A stretch of DNA of 64,000 nucleotides from Streptomyces sp. CA-210063 (GTDB lineage: Bacteria; Actinomycetota; Actinomycetes; Streptomycetales; Streptomycetaceae). Below, in pieces: positions 50,040 through 58,491 of this stretch. How positions within the stretch are numbered: position 1 is the stretch's first letter; every line of letters starts with the position of its first letter. The position numbers and the translations under genes were made by a program. The DNA lies in NCBI RefSeq assembly GCF_024612015.1, contig NZ_CP102512.1, positions 10,664,001 to 10,728,000 of the forward strand. The letters run 5' to 3'. The notes beneath the pieces were generated by a model, which was not told the origin of the DNA, searched no databases, and worked only from the letters and a program-made list of their open reading frames with translations.

Positions 50040-50924
50040 ATGGGACAGCCGACAGTGACGACCGGAGTGACGCAGGTGGACGGGGTCCGCCTGCACTACG
50101 TCCGAGCCGGGTCCGGACCTCTGCTCGTCCTGCTCCACGGCTGGCCGCAGACCTCCGACTGCTGGCGGCCGCTGCTGGCGGATCTCGCCGCCGACTACAC
50201 CGTTGTGGCGCCGGACCTGCGCGGATACGGCCTGAGCGACAAGCCCACCACCGGTTACGACAAGCGTCGTATGGCCGCCGACATGGCAGGCCTCGTCGAG
50301 GCGCTCGGCTTCGAGCGGGCCATGGTCGTGGGCCACGACCGCGGCGCTCGTGTGGGGCACCGCTGGGCGCTGGACCGCCCGGATCAGGTGGAGCGGCTGG
50401 CCGTGCTCGACATCGTTCCCACCCGGGAGATGTTCCGTCGTCTGGACGCCTCACTCGCCTCCGGGTACTGGCACTGGCTGTTCCACATGCAGCCCGATCT
50501 GCCCGAGCGCCTCGTGGAACGCGACGTCCGCGGATATCTCGAGTACTTCTTCGAGCGCTGGAGCTACAACCGCCACGGACTCACAGCCGACGCAGTCGAC
50601 GGTTACGTCCGCGCGTTCTCCCGCCCGGGTGCCCTGCGCGCGAGCCTCGACGATTACCGTGCCATGGAGGAGGACACCACCCTCGACGACATCGACGCCG
50701 CCGAAGGCCGCCGCCTGGCCATGCCGCTGCTGGCGCTGTGGGGTTCCGCGGGGCTGCCTGCCCGCCTGCCGACACTGGACATCTGGCGTGACTACGCGGA
50801 CGACGTGACCGGTGCCGAGATCCCGGAGTGCGGCCACTTCATCGCGGAGGAGCAACCGGAGGCGCTGCTGGCGCATCTGCGGCCTTTCCTGGCCGGCAGG
50901 ACGAGTCGGCGAGCCCCACGGTGA
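50040..50924 (+). CDS. alpha/beta hydrolase, haloacetate (fluoroacetate) dehalogenase-like
   Basis: A protein of 294 residues. The nucleophile is D100 in VVGHDRGARVGHRWALDRPD, with R101 and R104 placed as the carboxylate-binding arginines of fluoroacetate dehalogenase. LDIVPT, a YWHWLFHMQP cap segment with Trp/His, and the catalytic His in ECGHFIAEE are also present. An Asp nucleophile excludes ordinary serine esterases; epoxide hydrolase is the alternative. GGAAGG lies about eight bases before ATG 50040. It is probably controlled by the divergent CGNR regulator. Confidence 0.87.
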   Translation: MGQPTVTTGVTQVDGVRLHYVRAGSGPLLVLLHGWPQTSDCWRPLLADLAADYTVVAPDLRGYGLSDKPTTGYDKRRMAADMAGLVEALGFERAMVVGHDRGARVGHRWALDRPDQVERLAVLDIVPTREMFRRLDASLASGYWHWLFHMQPDLPERLVERDVRGYLEYFFERWSYNRHGLTADAVDGYVRAFSRPGALRASLDDYRAMEEDTTLDDIDAAEGRRLAMPLLALWGSAGLPARLPTLDIWRDYADDVTGAEIPECGHFIAEEQPEALLAHLRPFLAGRTSRRAPR

Positions 50925-51090
50925 CGGAAGCGGTGCCCCCCCAGGCCCTTCAGCGTCGACCCGAGGGGAGCCCTGTCCGGGGGCTTCGACCCACGGTGTG
51001 ATGACCCCGACGAACGAGCCTGGAGGCCAGGGCAGGACAGCTGAGGGGCGGCCCCGCCGTAGCCGGCTGGACCGCCCCTCAGCCCCGGCT

Positions 51091-51476
51091 TCAGATCGCG
51101 GCCGGGGCGCCGGCCGGAGCACTCCCTGCAGCGAGGCCGGCAGCCGTGCCGTCGGCCTTGCGCTGCCGGGGCATGAGCAACGCCACAGCCGCTGCCAGGG
51201 CGACGGCACCGGCTCCGACCCAGAGCGCGGGATCAGCCCGGCAGCATCGGGTGCTCGGCGCGCAGTTCGTAGAAGACGAAGCCGACGAGCAGGGCGGTAC
51301 CGGCGAAGAAGCCGCCCAGCACCGGGGTGCTGGTCCAGCCGTCGGCGTTGCCGCGCACCAGGGCGTAGACGATGCCGAACAGGCCGCCGCTGGCAAGGAC
51401 GGTGCCGACGAGGTCGAGGGTCGGGTTCGGGCCGTGGCTCTCGTCCAGCCGCAGCAGGGCGAGCGGGATCAGCGCC
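51091..51476 (-). pseudogene. DHA2-type MFS drug transporter remnant
   Basis: The minus strand shows LALIPLALLRLDESHGPNPT, LDLVGTVLASGGLFGIVYAL and FVFYELRAEHPMLPG. A deletion and frame change lead to the last helix WVGAGAVALAAAVALLMPRQ and tail. Both the N-terminal half and the helices between are missing. It abuts a LuxR remnant at 51477. Confidence 0.82.
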
Positions 51477-51860
51477 AGGCTGTACGGCGAGTGGCTGCGG
51501 CGGGCCCGCCGCCGTACCGACGCCCGGACACAGCTGGCCGAAGCCGCGGAAACCTTCCGGCGACTGAACGCGGCTCCGCTGCTCGCCCGCACCCGGGCCG
51601 AACAGGAGCTGACCGGGCAGCAACCGCGCCACGACTCCGCACCGGCCCGGGACACGACAACGATCCTCACCCCGCAGGAGCTGAGAGTCGCACGGCTGGC
51701 GGCGGAGGGGCTCACCAACCGGGAGATCGGGGCACAGCTGCTGATCAGCCCTCGTACGGCTGGTCATCATCTGGCCAACGTGTTCCCCAAGCTCGGTATC
51801 CTCTCGCGCGCCGATCTCGCGCGCGTCGACTTCGAGGACGGGCTGCGCCTTATGGGCTGA
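51477..51860 (+). pseudogene. LuxR/LAL-type regulator, C-terminal remnant
   Basis: The frame begins LYGEWLRRARRRTDARTQLA and ends in a LuxR HTH: LTPQELRVARLAAEGLTNRE, IGAQLLISPRTAGHHLANVF, PKLGI. This is the C terminus of a large ATP-binding LuxR regulator of about 900 residues. The AAA and TPR parts are gone, and the coding piece starts exactly where the MFS remnant on the other strand stops. Confidence 0.82.
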
Positions 51861-51954
51861 CCGGCGGCGGTGTTGCGGGGGTGTCCGGCTGGCTCGCCGA
51901 TGCCCGGATTCGTAGCGTGGTACCTGCTTGCCGCGTCGCTCATCCACTTGATCA

Positions 51955-53427
51955 TCAGGACGGAGCCGAGAGTACGGTGTGGCCGGCACGCAACGAGACC
52001 TTGTCGATCTTGCCGACCGCGTTCTTCGGGATGGCTCCCACCACGAAGAACGCGGTTGGGCGCTTGTAGCCGGTGAGGCTGCGCGCGCAGAGGGCTTTCA
52101 GTGCCGACGGCTCGACGGTCGACCCCGGTCGTGGCTGGACGTAGGCGACAACCACCTCTCCCCACTTTTCGTCGGGTACGCCGATCACGGCGGCCTCGAG
52201 CACCGACGGGTCGCCTGCGAGCACGTCCTCGATCTCCTTGGGGTAGATGTTCTCTCCGCCACGGATGATCATGTCTTTCGAGCGCCCGACCAGGGTCAGA
52301 TAGCCCTCGGCGTCGAGGTGGCCCACATCGCCCGTGTGCAGCCAGCCGTCGACGATGACTTGGGCCGTTTCGTCCGGACGGCCCAGATAGCCGCGCATGA
52401 CGTTGGGGCCCCGCACGGCGACTTCTCCGTCCTTGCCCGGTGTCACTTCGCTGCCGTCGGCGCCGAGGATCCGGATCTCCTGGCCGGGGAAAGGAAGTCC
52501 CACGGTTCCGGCGCGTCGAGGGCCGTTGACGGGGTTGATGGTGGAGCCGCAGGTTCCTTCGGACAGGCCGTATCCCTCGATGAGGGGGAATCCGTAGCGG
52601 GACTCGAACCGGGTCAGCAGTTCGGCGGAGGCGGGGGCGGCGCCGCAGACGCCGAAGCGTAGCGACGATGTGTCGGGCCGGACGTGGTCCGGGAGTGCCG
52701 CGAGCATGCTGTAGATCGTCGGCACCGCGCTGAAGAAGCTGGGGCGCTCCTGCTCGACGAGATCGAAGAAGGTACGGGGATCGAACCGGCCCGCGATGAC
52801 GACGCTCGCGCCCACGAGCAACGGCAGAAGGACGCTGACCACGATGCCGTTGACGTGGAAGAGCGGCAGGATCAGCAGGCACCGGTCGGCCGGCCCGACC
52901 TCCAACGCCTGGCGCCCCATCTCCACCATCGCGTCGATGTTGGCGTGGTCGAGCATCACGCCCTTGGGCACCCCGGTCGTACCGCTGGTGTAGATGAGCA
53001 GGGCCAGCGTGGCCGGGTTCAGAAGCGGTGCCTGATCCGGCTCTACCGTTCCTTCGTACAGTTCGCCGACGGCGAGTACGGCGATACCGTGCGCCGCTAC
53101 CGCCCCGTCGTCCTCGACCACCAGCAGGCGTGCACTGGAGTCCTTGAGCTGTCGGACCACTTCGACGTAGGTCATGCTCGGGTTGACCGGTGTGATGGTG
53201 GCGCCGAGCCGCCAGGCGGCGAAGAGCAGGACGACGAACTCGACGCGGTTCGTCAGCTTGAGGGCGACGACATCACCGGGACCGATTCCGTGGTCCTGGA
53301 GCTGACGCGCTGCCATGCGGACCCGGCTCAGCAGCTGCGTGTTGGTGAGGGACTGGTGCCCGTCGGAGACCGCGGCCCCGTGGGGGTCGAGCTCGGCACG
53401 GCGGTCGGGCAGGGAAGCGAAGTTCAT
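51955..53427 (-). CDS. acyl-CoA synthetase (ANL superfamily)
   Basis: An adenylating ligase of 490 residues. It has IYTSGTTGVPKGVMLDHANI, LPLFHVNGI, IEGYGLSEGT, DGWLHTGDVGHLD and the C-terminal lysine region IPKNAVGKIDKVSLR. It is the last gene of a three-gene minus-strand run with the hydrolase and enoyl-CoA hydratase, separated by small gaps. It would activate a fatty, cyclic or aromatic acid for beta-oxidation-like breakdown. The operon promoter carries the ATAAC-N3-GTTAT operator. Confidence 0.9.
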   Translation of the reverse strand: MNFASLPDRRAELDPHGAAVSDGHQSLTNTQLLSRVRMAARQLQDHGIGPGDVVALKLTNRVEFVVLLFAAWRLGATITPVNPSMTYVEVVRQLKDSSARLLVVEDDGAVAAHGIAVLAVGELYEGTVEPDQAPLLNPATLALLIYTSGTTGVPKGVMLDHANIDAMVEMGRQALEVGPADRCLLILPLFHVNGIVVSVLLPLLVGASVVIAGRFDPRTFFDLVEQERPSFFSAVPTIYSMLAALPDHVRPDTSSLRFGVCGAAPASAELLTRFESRYGFPLIEGYGLSEGTCGSTINPVNGPRRAGTVGLPFPGQEIRILGADGSEVTPGKDGEVAVRGPNVMRGYLGRPDETAQVIVDGWLHTGDVGHLDAEGYLTLVGRSKDMIIRGGENIYPKEIEDVLAGDPSVLEAAVIGVPDEKWGEVVVAYVQPRPGSTVEPSALKALCARSLTGYKRPTAFFVVGAIPKNAVGKIDKVSLRAGHTVLSAPS

Positions 53428-53463
53428 GGCGAGGCGTACCTGTCTCGGTGTGATGCGATCCGG

Positions 53464-54387
53464 TCAGGGAGTCGATGCGGCGGGTGCCGGGTGCAGCTGG
53501 CGGGTGAGGAACTCGATCTGGTCGCGGACCAGTTGCTCGAAGGCGTCGCCGGTGTAGAAGTCGAAGTGGCCGGCGTCGTACCTCTTGATCTCTCCCCGGG
53601 GCGCGGTGGCCGCGTACCGGAGGGTCTGGGCGGGGGGTGTGACCGAGTCGGTGTTGCTGACGCAGAAGAGGATCGGCATGGTGACCTTCTTCGCCGCACG
53701 CCCGGGCCGGTAGGCGGCGATGGTCGGGATCACCCGTGCCGCCACCTCGTTGCGGAACGTTGTCCCGGGCGGCTGCAGCGCCTGGTATCCGGGCAGTGCG
53801 TCCGGGGCGTTCATGAGCGCCGGTGAACCGGAGGCGGCGGCGATGGGAACCATCGCGGGCGCCCTGCCTCGGACCCTCGTCGCCAGATCCCGGGCGAGCA
53901 CGGGAGTCATCCTGAGTGAGGCGAGCGGGCCCAGTGCGAGCGCGGAGGCGAGACCGTCGGTGAACGGGCACTGGGCCACGGCCGCGCGCAGTTCGGGATG
54001 GCGTGAGGCGACGGTGATGGCGTGGCCGCCGCCGAAGGAGCTGCCCCAGACCGCGACACGGGAGCGGTCGACGTCATGGCGGGCCTGGACGTAGGCGAGG
54101 GCGGCATCCCAGTCGACGAGCTGACGCTTGATCGACAGAAGCTGGCGCGGGTGGCCGCCGCTGTCGCCGAAGTGCCGGTAGGTGAAGGCCACGGCGGCGA
54201 TGCCGGCCTGCGCGAAACGCTCGGCGAAGGCGTCCAGGCGCATTTCACGGGTGGCGCCCAGGCCGTGCCCGAGGACGACGACGGGCGGGGAGGTGACGCC
54301 CGTGGGGAGGTAGAACCACCCGGCACAGGTGCTGTCGCCGGCGGGGAACGTGATGTCGTGACGGGTGAAGGAGTGCGCGGTGGTCAT
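53464..54387 (-). CDS. alpha/beta hydrolase (dienelactone-hydrolase/peptidase S9-like)
   Basis: A protein of 307 residues. It shows VVVLGHGLGATREMRLDAFA, FTYRHFGDSGG, the elbow VWGSSFGGGHAITVA, and a late acid and His (VSNTDSVTPP, RYDAGHFDFYTGD). ATG 54387 lies seven bases after the stop of the enoyl-CoA hydratase gene, with a GGTGAG site inside the gap, so the two are co-transcribed. Its likely job is to open a lactone or ester before CoA activation by the ligase; this is inference from context. Confidence 0.86.
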   Translation of the reverse strand: MTTAHSFTRHDITFPAGDSTCAGWFYLPTGVTSPPVVVLGHGLGATREMRLDAFAERFAQAGIAAVAFTYRHFGDSGGHPRQLLSIKRQLVDWDAALAYVQARHDVDRSRVAVWGSSFGGGHAITVASRHPELRAAVAQCPFTDGLASALALGPLASLRMTPVLARDLATRVRGRAPAMVPIAAASGSPALMNAPDALPGYQALQPPGTTFRNEVAARVIPTIAAYRPGRAAKKVTMPILFCVSNTDSVTPPAQTLRYAATAPRGEIKRYDAGHFDFYTGDAFEQLVRDQIEFLTRQLHPAPAASTP

Positions 54388-54394
54388 CGCCGGC

Positions 54395-55369
54395 TCACCG
54401 CCGCTTCGTCTTCGTCGAGCGGCGCCCGGGCACACTGCCCGCGGCGAGCGCCTGCGCGTAGGTGTCCGGCCGGTAGAGCGGGAGTTCGCCGGTGGCGTCC
54501 GTCGTCTCCATGTAGTCGAGCATCAGTTCCTGCCCCTCCTTCGACATGACTCTGGTGAAGAACTCGGCGCGTTCGACGTGCAGGCCGTCCTCCAGCGACA
54601 TCGAGCCGCCGAAGTACACCGACCTCTTGGCGGCCGCGACCGAACCCTTGGACCGCTTGCCGAAGTGCTCGGCGAGTTCGACCGCCTGGGCGACGACCTT
54701 GTGCTGCGGAACGACCTGGTCGACCGCTCCGTTGGCGAGAGCCTCCGCGGGCGTGAACGGCTTGCCTTCGAGGATCGCGGCCAGGGACCGGTGGGTGCCG
54801 ATGAGGCGGGTCAGCCGCTGGGTGCCGCCTCCACCCGGGATGATGCCGAGGAGGATTTCCGGCTGGCCGATGAAGTAGTCCCCGTCGGCCATGACCCGCA
54901 GATCGCACGCCCAGGCGAACTCGGCGCCGAGGCCGAGAGCCGAACCGTTGAGGGCGGCGACGAAGAGGACACCGCTGGCGTTCATCCGGAGGAAGGTCGT
55001 GTGCAGACGCTCCAGTTGGAGGGCTCCCCGCATCGGGGTCCTGCGCATGACGGGTCCGAGGAGACGGGACCGGTCCACATGCTTCGCCATGCGCACGACG
55101 GCGGCGGCACCGCGTCGGCCGACTGTGGGGCTCGCGGCGCCCTCTTCCTGTAGCCACCGGACCGTGGCATGGCTGATGAACCGCTCGGGATGCGCCCCGG
55201 TGAAGACGACGGCACGGATGCTCGGATCGCGGTCGGCCCCGGCCACCACCTTGTCCAGCTGATTGGCGATGTCGAGGCCGAATTCCTGGTGCGGGCCGCC
55301 GTCGACCCGGACGATCATGACGGCCCCGCGATCTTCGATCTCCAGATGGCCCTTGTCTTTGTACGGCAT
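54395..55369 (-). CDS. enoyl-CoA hydratase/isomerase family protein
   Basis: A crotonase-fold protein of 324 residues. It has VVFTGAHPERFISH for the CoA pocket, AALNGSALGLGAEFAWACDL for the oxyanion hole, and IPGGGGTQRLTRLIG with the second catalytic region. An insertion near residues 75-125 makes it longer than the usual 260 residues. First gene of the operon hydratase-hydrolase-ligase. The ATAAC-N3-GTTAT site lies between it and the divergent TetR gene. A decayed N-terminal copy is at 14493. Confidence 0.88.
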   Translation of the reverse strand: MPYKDKGHLEIEDRGAVMIVRVDGGPHQEFGLDIANQLDKVVAGADRDPSIRAVVFTGAHPERFISHATVRWLQEEGAASPTVGRRGAAAVVRMAKHVDRSRLLGPVMRRTPMRGALQLERLHTTFLRMNASGVLFVAALNGSALGLGAEFAWACDLRVMADGDYFIGQPEILLGIIPGGGGTQRLTRLIGTHRSLAAILEGKPFTPAEALANGAVDQVVPQHKVVAQAVELAEHFGKRSKGSVAAAKRSVYFGGSMSLEDGLHVERAEFFTRVMSKEGQELMLDYMETTDATGELPLYRPDTYAQALAAGSVPGRRSTKTKRR

Positions 55370-55583
55370 GAATCTGCTCCCGTGCTGAGTTCATGGGGGT
55401 GGGAAGTGCGTGGGACAGCCGCGGATGCGTGTCGCGGCGATGGGGTCGGTTTTCGCCCCAACGGGCTGGGTCCGCACAGGCGGCACGAGACTGGAACAGC
55501 GCGTGATGACGCGTTCAAGGACGGACGCGTGTATCCGGGACGGCACGTCACGTGCGATGTGTACTATTGCCGTGAAGATTTAC

Positions 55584-55596
55584 ATAACCAAGTTAT
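55584..55596. promoter_or_regulatory. ATAAC-N3-GTTAT operator, divergent promoter
   Basis: ATAACCAAGTTAT is a perfect 5-base-arm palindrome, flanked by AC and T, 46 bases before the TetR start. It is shared with 57254 before the SDR. Confidence 0.7.
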
Positions 55597-55629
55597 TTTG
55601 AGCGTGTCAATGCTGGAGGCGTGCGAGAC

Positions 55630-56313
55630 ATGGCAGGGCGGGCGAGGCTTGACGATGCACCGGAACGGCTTGTGCGGGCGGCCATCGGTCTGCTGGCCGA
55701 GCAGGGGCCGTCGGCTGTGAAGGCGCGCACGGTTGCTTCCGCGAGTGGACTGTCGACGATGGTGGTCTACAGCCACTTCGGTGGGATCCCCGAGCTGATG
55801 AGCGCTGTTGCCGACCATGGGTTCAAGGAACTCGGCAGGGCGTTCGCCCGGGTACCGGTGACGGAGGACCCGATCGCGGATCTCTTCGCCATGGCCTTGA
55901 CCTGTCGTCGGCTGGCCCGCGAGAACCCTCACCTCTACGACCTGATGTTCGGGCTGTCCACCCGGGCGACGTACCGGCCTCTGTCGGATGCGGACCTTCG
56001 TCGGAGTGGGCATTCCCCGGCCTTTCGCGAAGCCCACGCTCATGTCGCTGCGGCCTGCGAACGGCTCGTGCACTCAGGCAGGGTCGAGCGGCAGGAACCC
56101 GAGGTCATGGCCGCCCAGTTGTGGAGTTTCGTGCACGGTTACATCACCCTTGAACTGGCCGAGCATTTCGTTGAGTTCGATGACGCCGTGATGCAGGTGC
56201 TCCTGCCGATGGGCGTTAACTTCTCTGTCGGGTTGGGTGACAAGCGTGAACGTGCCGAGGCCTCGCACGAGGCCGGCGCGCGCCTGTACGACTCCATCCT
56301 CCAAGGCGAGTGA
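55630..56313 (+). CDS. TetR family regulator
   Basis: A protein of 227 residues. The HTH is AAIGLLAEQGPSAVKARTVA, SASGLSTMVVYSHFGGIPEL, followed by a TetR_C domain with YDLMFGLSTR and LWSFVHGYITLELAEHF of the WHG type. GGAGG ends ten bases before ATG 55630; a GTG at 55621 is too close to it. It diverges from the acyl-CoA operon and converges with an SDR. Both of those promoters carry the same ATAAC-N3-GTTAT palindrome, so it probably represses the whole group. Confidence 0.9.
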   Translation: MAGRARLDDAPERLVRAAIGLLAEQGPSAVKARTVASASGLSTMVVYSHFGGIPELMSAVADHGFKELGRAFARVPVTEDPIADLFAMALTCRRLARENPHLYDLMFGLSTRATYRPLSDADLRRSGHSPAFREAHAHVAAACERLVHSGRVERQEPEVMAAQLWSFVHGYITLELAEHFVEFDDAVMQVLLPMGVNFSVGLGDKRERAEASHEAGARLYDSILQGE

Positions 56314-56347
56314 GAAGCCGGGCGGTTGGGTGCAGTCCCGCGGGCGG

Positions 56348-57244
56348 CTAGGACGACCTGGTCCCCGCACCACGGGCATGGGTACCCGGCGTGAGCTGGT
56401 TATGCCTTCCCAGCGCCGCGACCTCCCGTTCGAGGGACGGAACCGCCCGGGCCGCGAAGCGTCGCGCCCAGGGCCAGGCCAGCGGTGAATTCAGCGCTCC
56501 CTTCGCCCAGTTGGCCACGGCGACCGCGCGCGGCACGTACACGCGGCTGCGTCGGCGCACGAGCCCGTCGACGATCGCGGCGGCAGCCCGGTCGGCGCTC
56601 GTGGTGACGTTGCCCGGATAGGGCAGCCGGTTGCGCAGGCCCTGGAACGAGGGGAGGTCCGCCTCGGCGCCCCGGACGAGGTCGGTGTCGATCCAGGAGG
56701 GGTGCACCAGGCCGACCGTGACCCCGAGATGTGCCACCTCCTGGCGATAGGTCAGGGCGAGCAGTTCGGCCGCCGCCTTGCTCGCGCCGTACGAGGCCAT
56801 CGCGGCCAGCGGCATGAACGACAGCGCGGACGCCACGACCAGCACGTGACCCCGGCTGCGCTCCAGATGGGGCGTCGCGTACTTGAGGGTGCGGAAGACG
56901 CCGTTCAGGTTGATGTCCATGACCCGCTCGAACGACGCCTCGTCCGTCTGGCGCACCGTCCCGTACGCCACGACCCCGGCGTTGGCGACGACGAGGTCGA
57001 TGCCGCCCATGATCTCCGCGGCTTCATCGATCGCCGACCGTAGAGCCGCGCCGTCACGCACGTCGGCCTCGCGCCAGGCGGCGGCGGGGCCCAGGTTCGC
57101 GGCGAGGTCGCGCAACCGATCGGGTTCCAGTCCGATCACGGTCACATGAGCGCCTCGCGCGGCAGACAGTCGGGCCACCTTCTCGCCGATGCCGCGTGCC
57201 CCTCCGGTGACAACCAGCTTTCTGCCCTGCAAGTCACGTTTCAT
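56348..57244 (-). CDS. short-chain dehydrogenase/reductase
   Basis: An SDR of 298 residues with VTGGARGIG, VANAGVV in place of NNAG, VASALSF and YGASK. The C-terminal extension RRSRVYVPRAVAVANWAKGA is shared by actinobacterial SDRs next to fatty-acid genes. No ribosome site is visible before ATG 57244, and the operator at 57254 is only ten bases away, so a leaderless or very short-leader transcript is possible. It is likely part of the TetR 55630 regulon. Confidence 0.88.
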   Translation of the reverse strand: MKRDLQGRKLVVTGGARGIGEKVARLSAARGAHVTVIGLEPDRLRDLAANLGPAAAWREADVRDGAALRSAIDEAAEIMGGIDLVVANAGVVAYGTVRQTDEASFERVMDINLNGVFRTLKYATPHLERSRGHVLVVASALSFMPLAAMASYGASKAAAELLALTYRQEVAHLGVTVGLVHPSWIDTDLVRGAEADLPSFQGLRNRLPYPGNVTTSADRAAAAIVDGLVRRRSRVYVPRAVAVANWAKGALNSPLAWPWARRFAARAVPSLEREVAALGRHNQLTPGTHARGAGTRSS

Positions 57245-57253
57245 GGCGGCAAC

Positions 57254-57266
57254 ATAACTTCGTTAT
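57254..57266. promoter_or_regulatory. ATAAC-N3-GTTAT operator, SDR promoter
   Basis: ATAACTTCGTTAT has the same arms, spacing and flanks (AC before, T after) as the site at 55584. Confidence 0.7.
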
Positions 57267-57317
57267 TGATGGAACACAAGAGACCGCGCACCGGCCGCTG
57301 CTCGAGTTACCTGCTGG

Positions 57318-57357
57318 GTCTCATGACTGGACGAACCTATGCTGGCAGTCATGAGAC
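57318..57357. promoter_or_regulatory. 12-base inverted repeat at the HxlR start
   Basis: GTCTCATGACTG at 57318-57329 and CAGTCATGAGAC at 57346-57357 are perfect inverted copies separated by 16 bases. The right arm contains the probable start codon at 57351. It is best read as an autoregulatory operator. Confidence 0.7.
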
Positions 57358-57848
57358 GGACATCCTTTGCGCAGTGGCCCTGCTCGATCGCGCGGACCAT
57401 GGACCTGCTCGGGGACTGGTGGACGCCGTTGGTGCTGCGTGAGGCGTTCTACGGGATCAGGCGGTTCGACGCGTTCCAGGAGTCGCTCGGCATCGCCCGC
57501 AACACGCTGGCGGACCGGCTGCGCCGGCTGGTGGAGGAGGGACTGCTGGAGAAGCGGCCGTACCAGACGGAGCCGGTCAGGTACGACTACGTGCTCACCG
57601 AGAAGGGGCGCGACTTCTTCGGCGTGCTGCTGGTGATGAACCGGTGGGGAGACCGCTGGCTGGCCGGTGAGGCGGGCCCGCCGGTGGCGATGCGGCACGA
57701 GGTGTGCGGGCAGGAGACCCATGCCGAGGTGGTGTGCGACGCCTGCGGCGAGCCCATGACCGCGGACAACACCCGCCCCCGGATGGGCCCCGGCTATCCG
57801 TCACATTTGGCCGAGCGACCGGATGTGCGGGAGCGATTCGCGGGCTGA
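57351..57848 (+). CDS. HxlR family regulator
   Basis: A protein of 165 residues. It has WPCSIARTMDLLGDWWTPLV, RRFDAFQESLGIARNTLADR, LRRLVEEGLLEKRPYQ, VLTEKGRDFF and a cysteine-bearing tail (CGQETHAEVVCDACGEPM) like a zinc ribbon. ATG 57351 matches family N termini; ATG 57339 is the alternative. It precedes the SRPBCC/LLM pair in the same direction and probably regulates it as well as itself. Confidence 0.88.
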   Translation: MRRTSFAQWPCSIARTMDLLGDWWTPLVLREAFYGIRRFDAFQESLGIARNTLADRLRRLVEEGLLEKRPYQTEPVRYDYVLTEKGRDFFGVLLVMNRWGDRWLAGEAGPPVAMRHEVCGQETHAEVVCDACGEPMTADNTRPRMGPGYPSHLAERPDVRERFAG

Positions 57849-57957
57849 ATCGGCAGTCCTGTGGTGGCCATGGCACCCTTGACAGCTAAGTCTATCTACG
57901 CAACTTTACTGTTCAGGTGCTCACGTGAGCGTTCTTGGCGGGCAGGAGGATCGGGAT

Positions 57958-58491
57958 ATGGAGTGGACGGGCGCACGCTATGCGGACAAGCCGACGGTGG
58001 AGGTCCACACCTGGATCGCCGCCGCGTCGGCACACGTGTGGGCGCTGGTGTCCGACATCGAGGTGATGCCGCGCATGAGCCCCGAGCTGCGGTCGGTGCA
58101 ATGGCTGGACGGCAGGTGCGGCCCCGCGCTCGGCGCCCGGTTCGTCGGCCGGAGCAAGCACGAAGCGTTGGGGGAGTGGACCACCACGTCCCACATCGTC
58201 GAGTACGAGCCGCCGAGGAGGCTCGCCTGGGCGGTCGAGGATCCGCAGCACCCGACGGCGATCTGGCGGTTCACATTGGAGCCGCAGGACGGTGGCACTC
58301 TGCTGCGGGAATGGATGCAGATGGGCCCGGCCCGCTCGGGTCTCTCCTTCGCAATCGACCGCATGCCGGAGAAGGAACAGAAGATCGTCTTCGTGCGCAT
58401 GCGGGAGTTCGAGACCAACATGACCTTCACCCTCGGAGAGATCAAAAAGCTGGCCGAGAGCGCCCGAACCTCGGGCGAGGCGGGTCTGTGA
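57958..58491 (+). CDS. SRPBCC (polyketide-cyclase/START-like) protein
   Basis: A protein of 177 residues with the helix-grip pattern VEVHTWIAAASAHVWALVSD, MSPELRSVQWLDG, WTTTSHIVEYEPPRRLAWAV and a long C-terminal helix. ATG 57958 follows AGGAGG at a slightly long ten-base spacing. A TTGACA box at 57879-57884 marks a probable promoter. The stop overlaps the ATG of the F420-type oxidoreductase by one base, so both are made together. It probably binds a hydrophobic ligand or acts as a chaperone for the partner enzyme's substrate. Confidence 0.82.
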   Translation: MEWTGARYADKPTVEVHTWIAAASAHVWALVSDIEVMPRMSPELRSVQWLDGRCGPALGARFVGRSKHEALGEWTTTSHIVEYEPPRRLAWAVEDPQHPTAIWRFTLEPQDGGTLLREWMQMGPARSGLSFAIDRMPEKEQKIVFVRMREFETNMTFTLGEIKKLAESARTSGEAGL

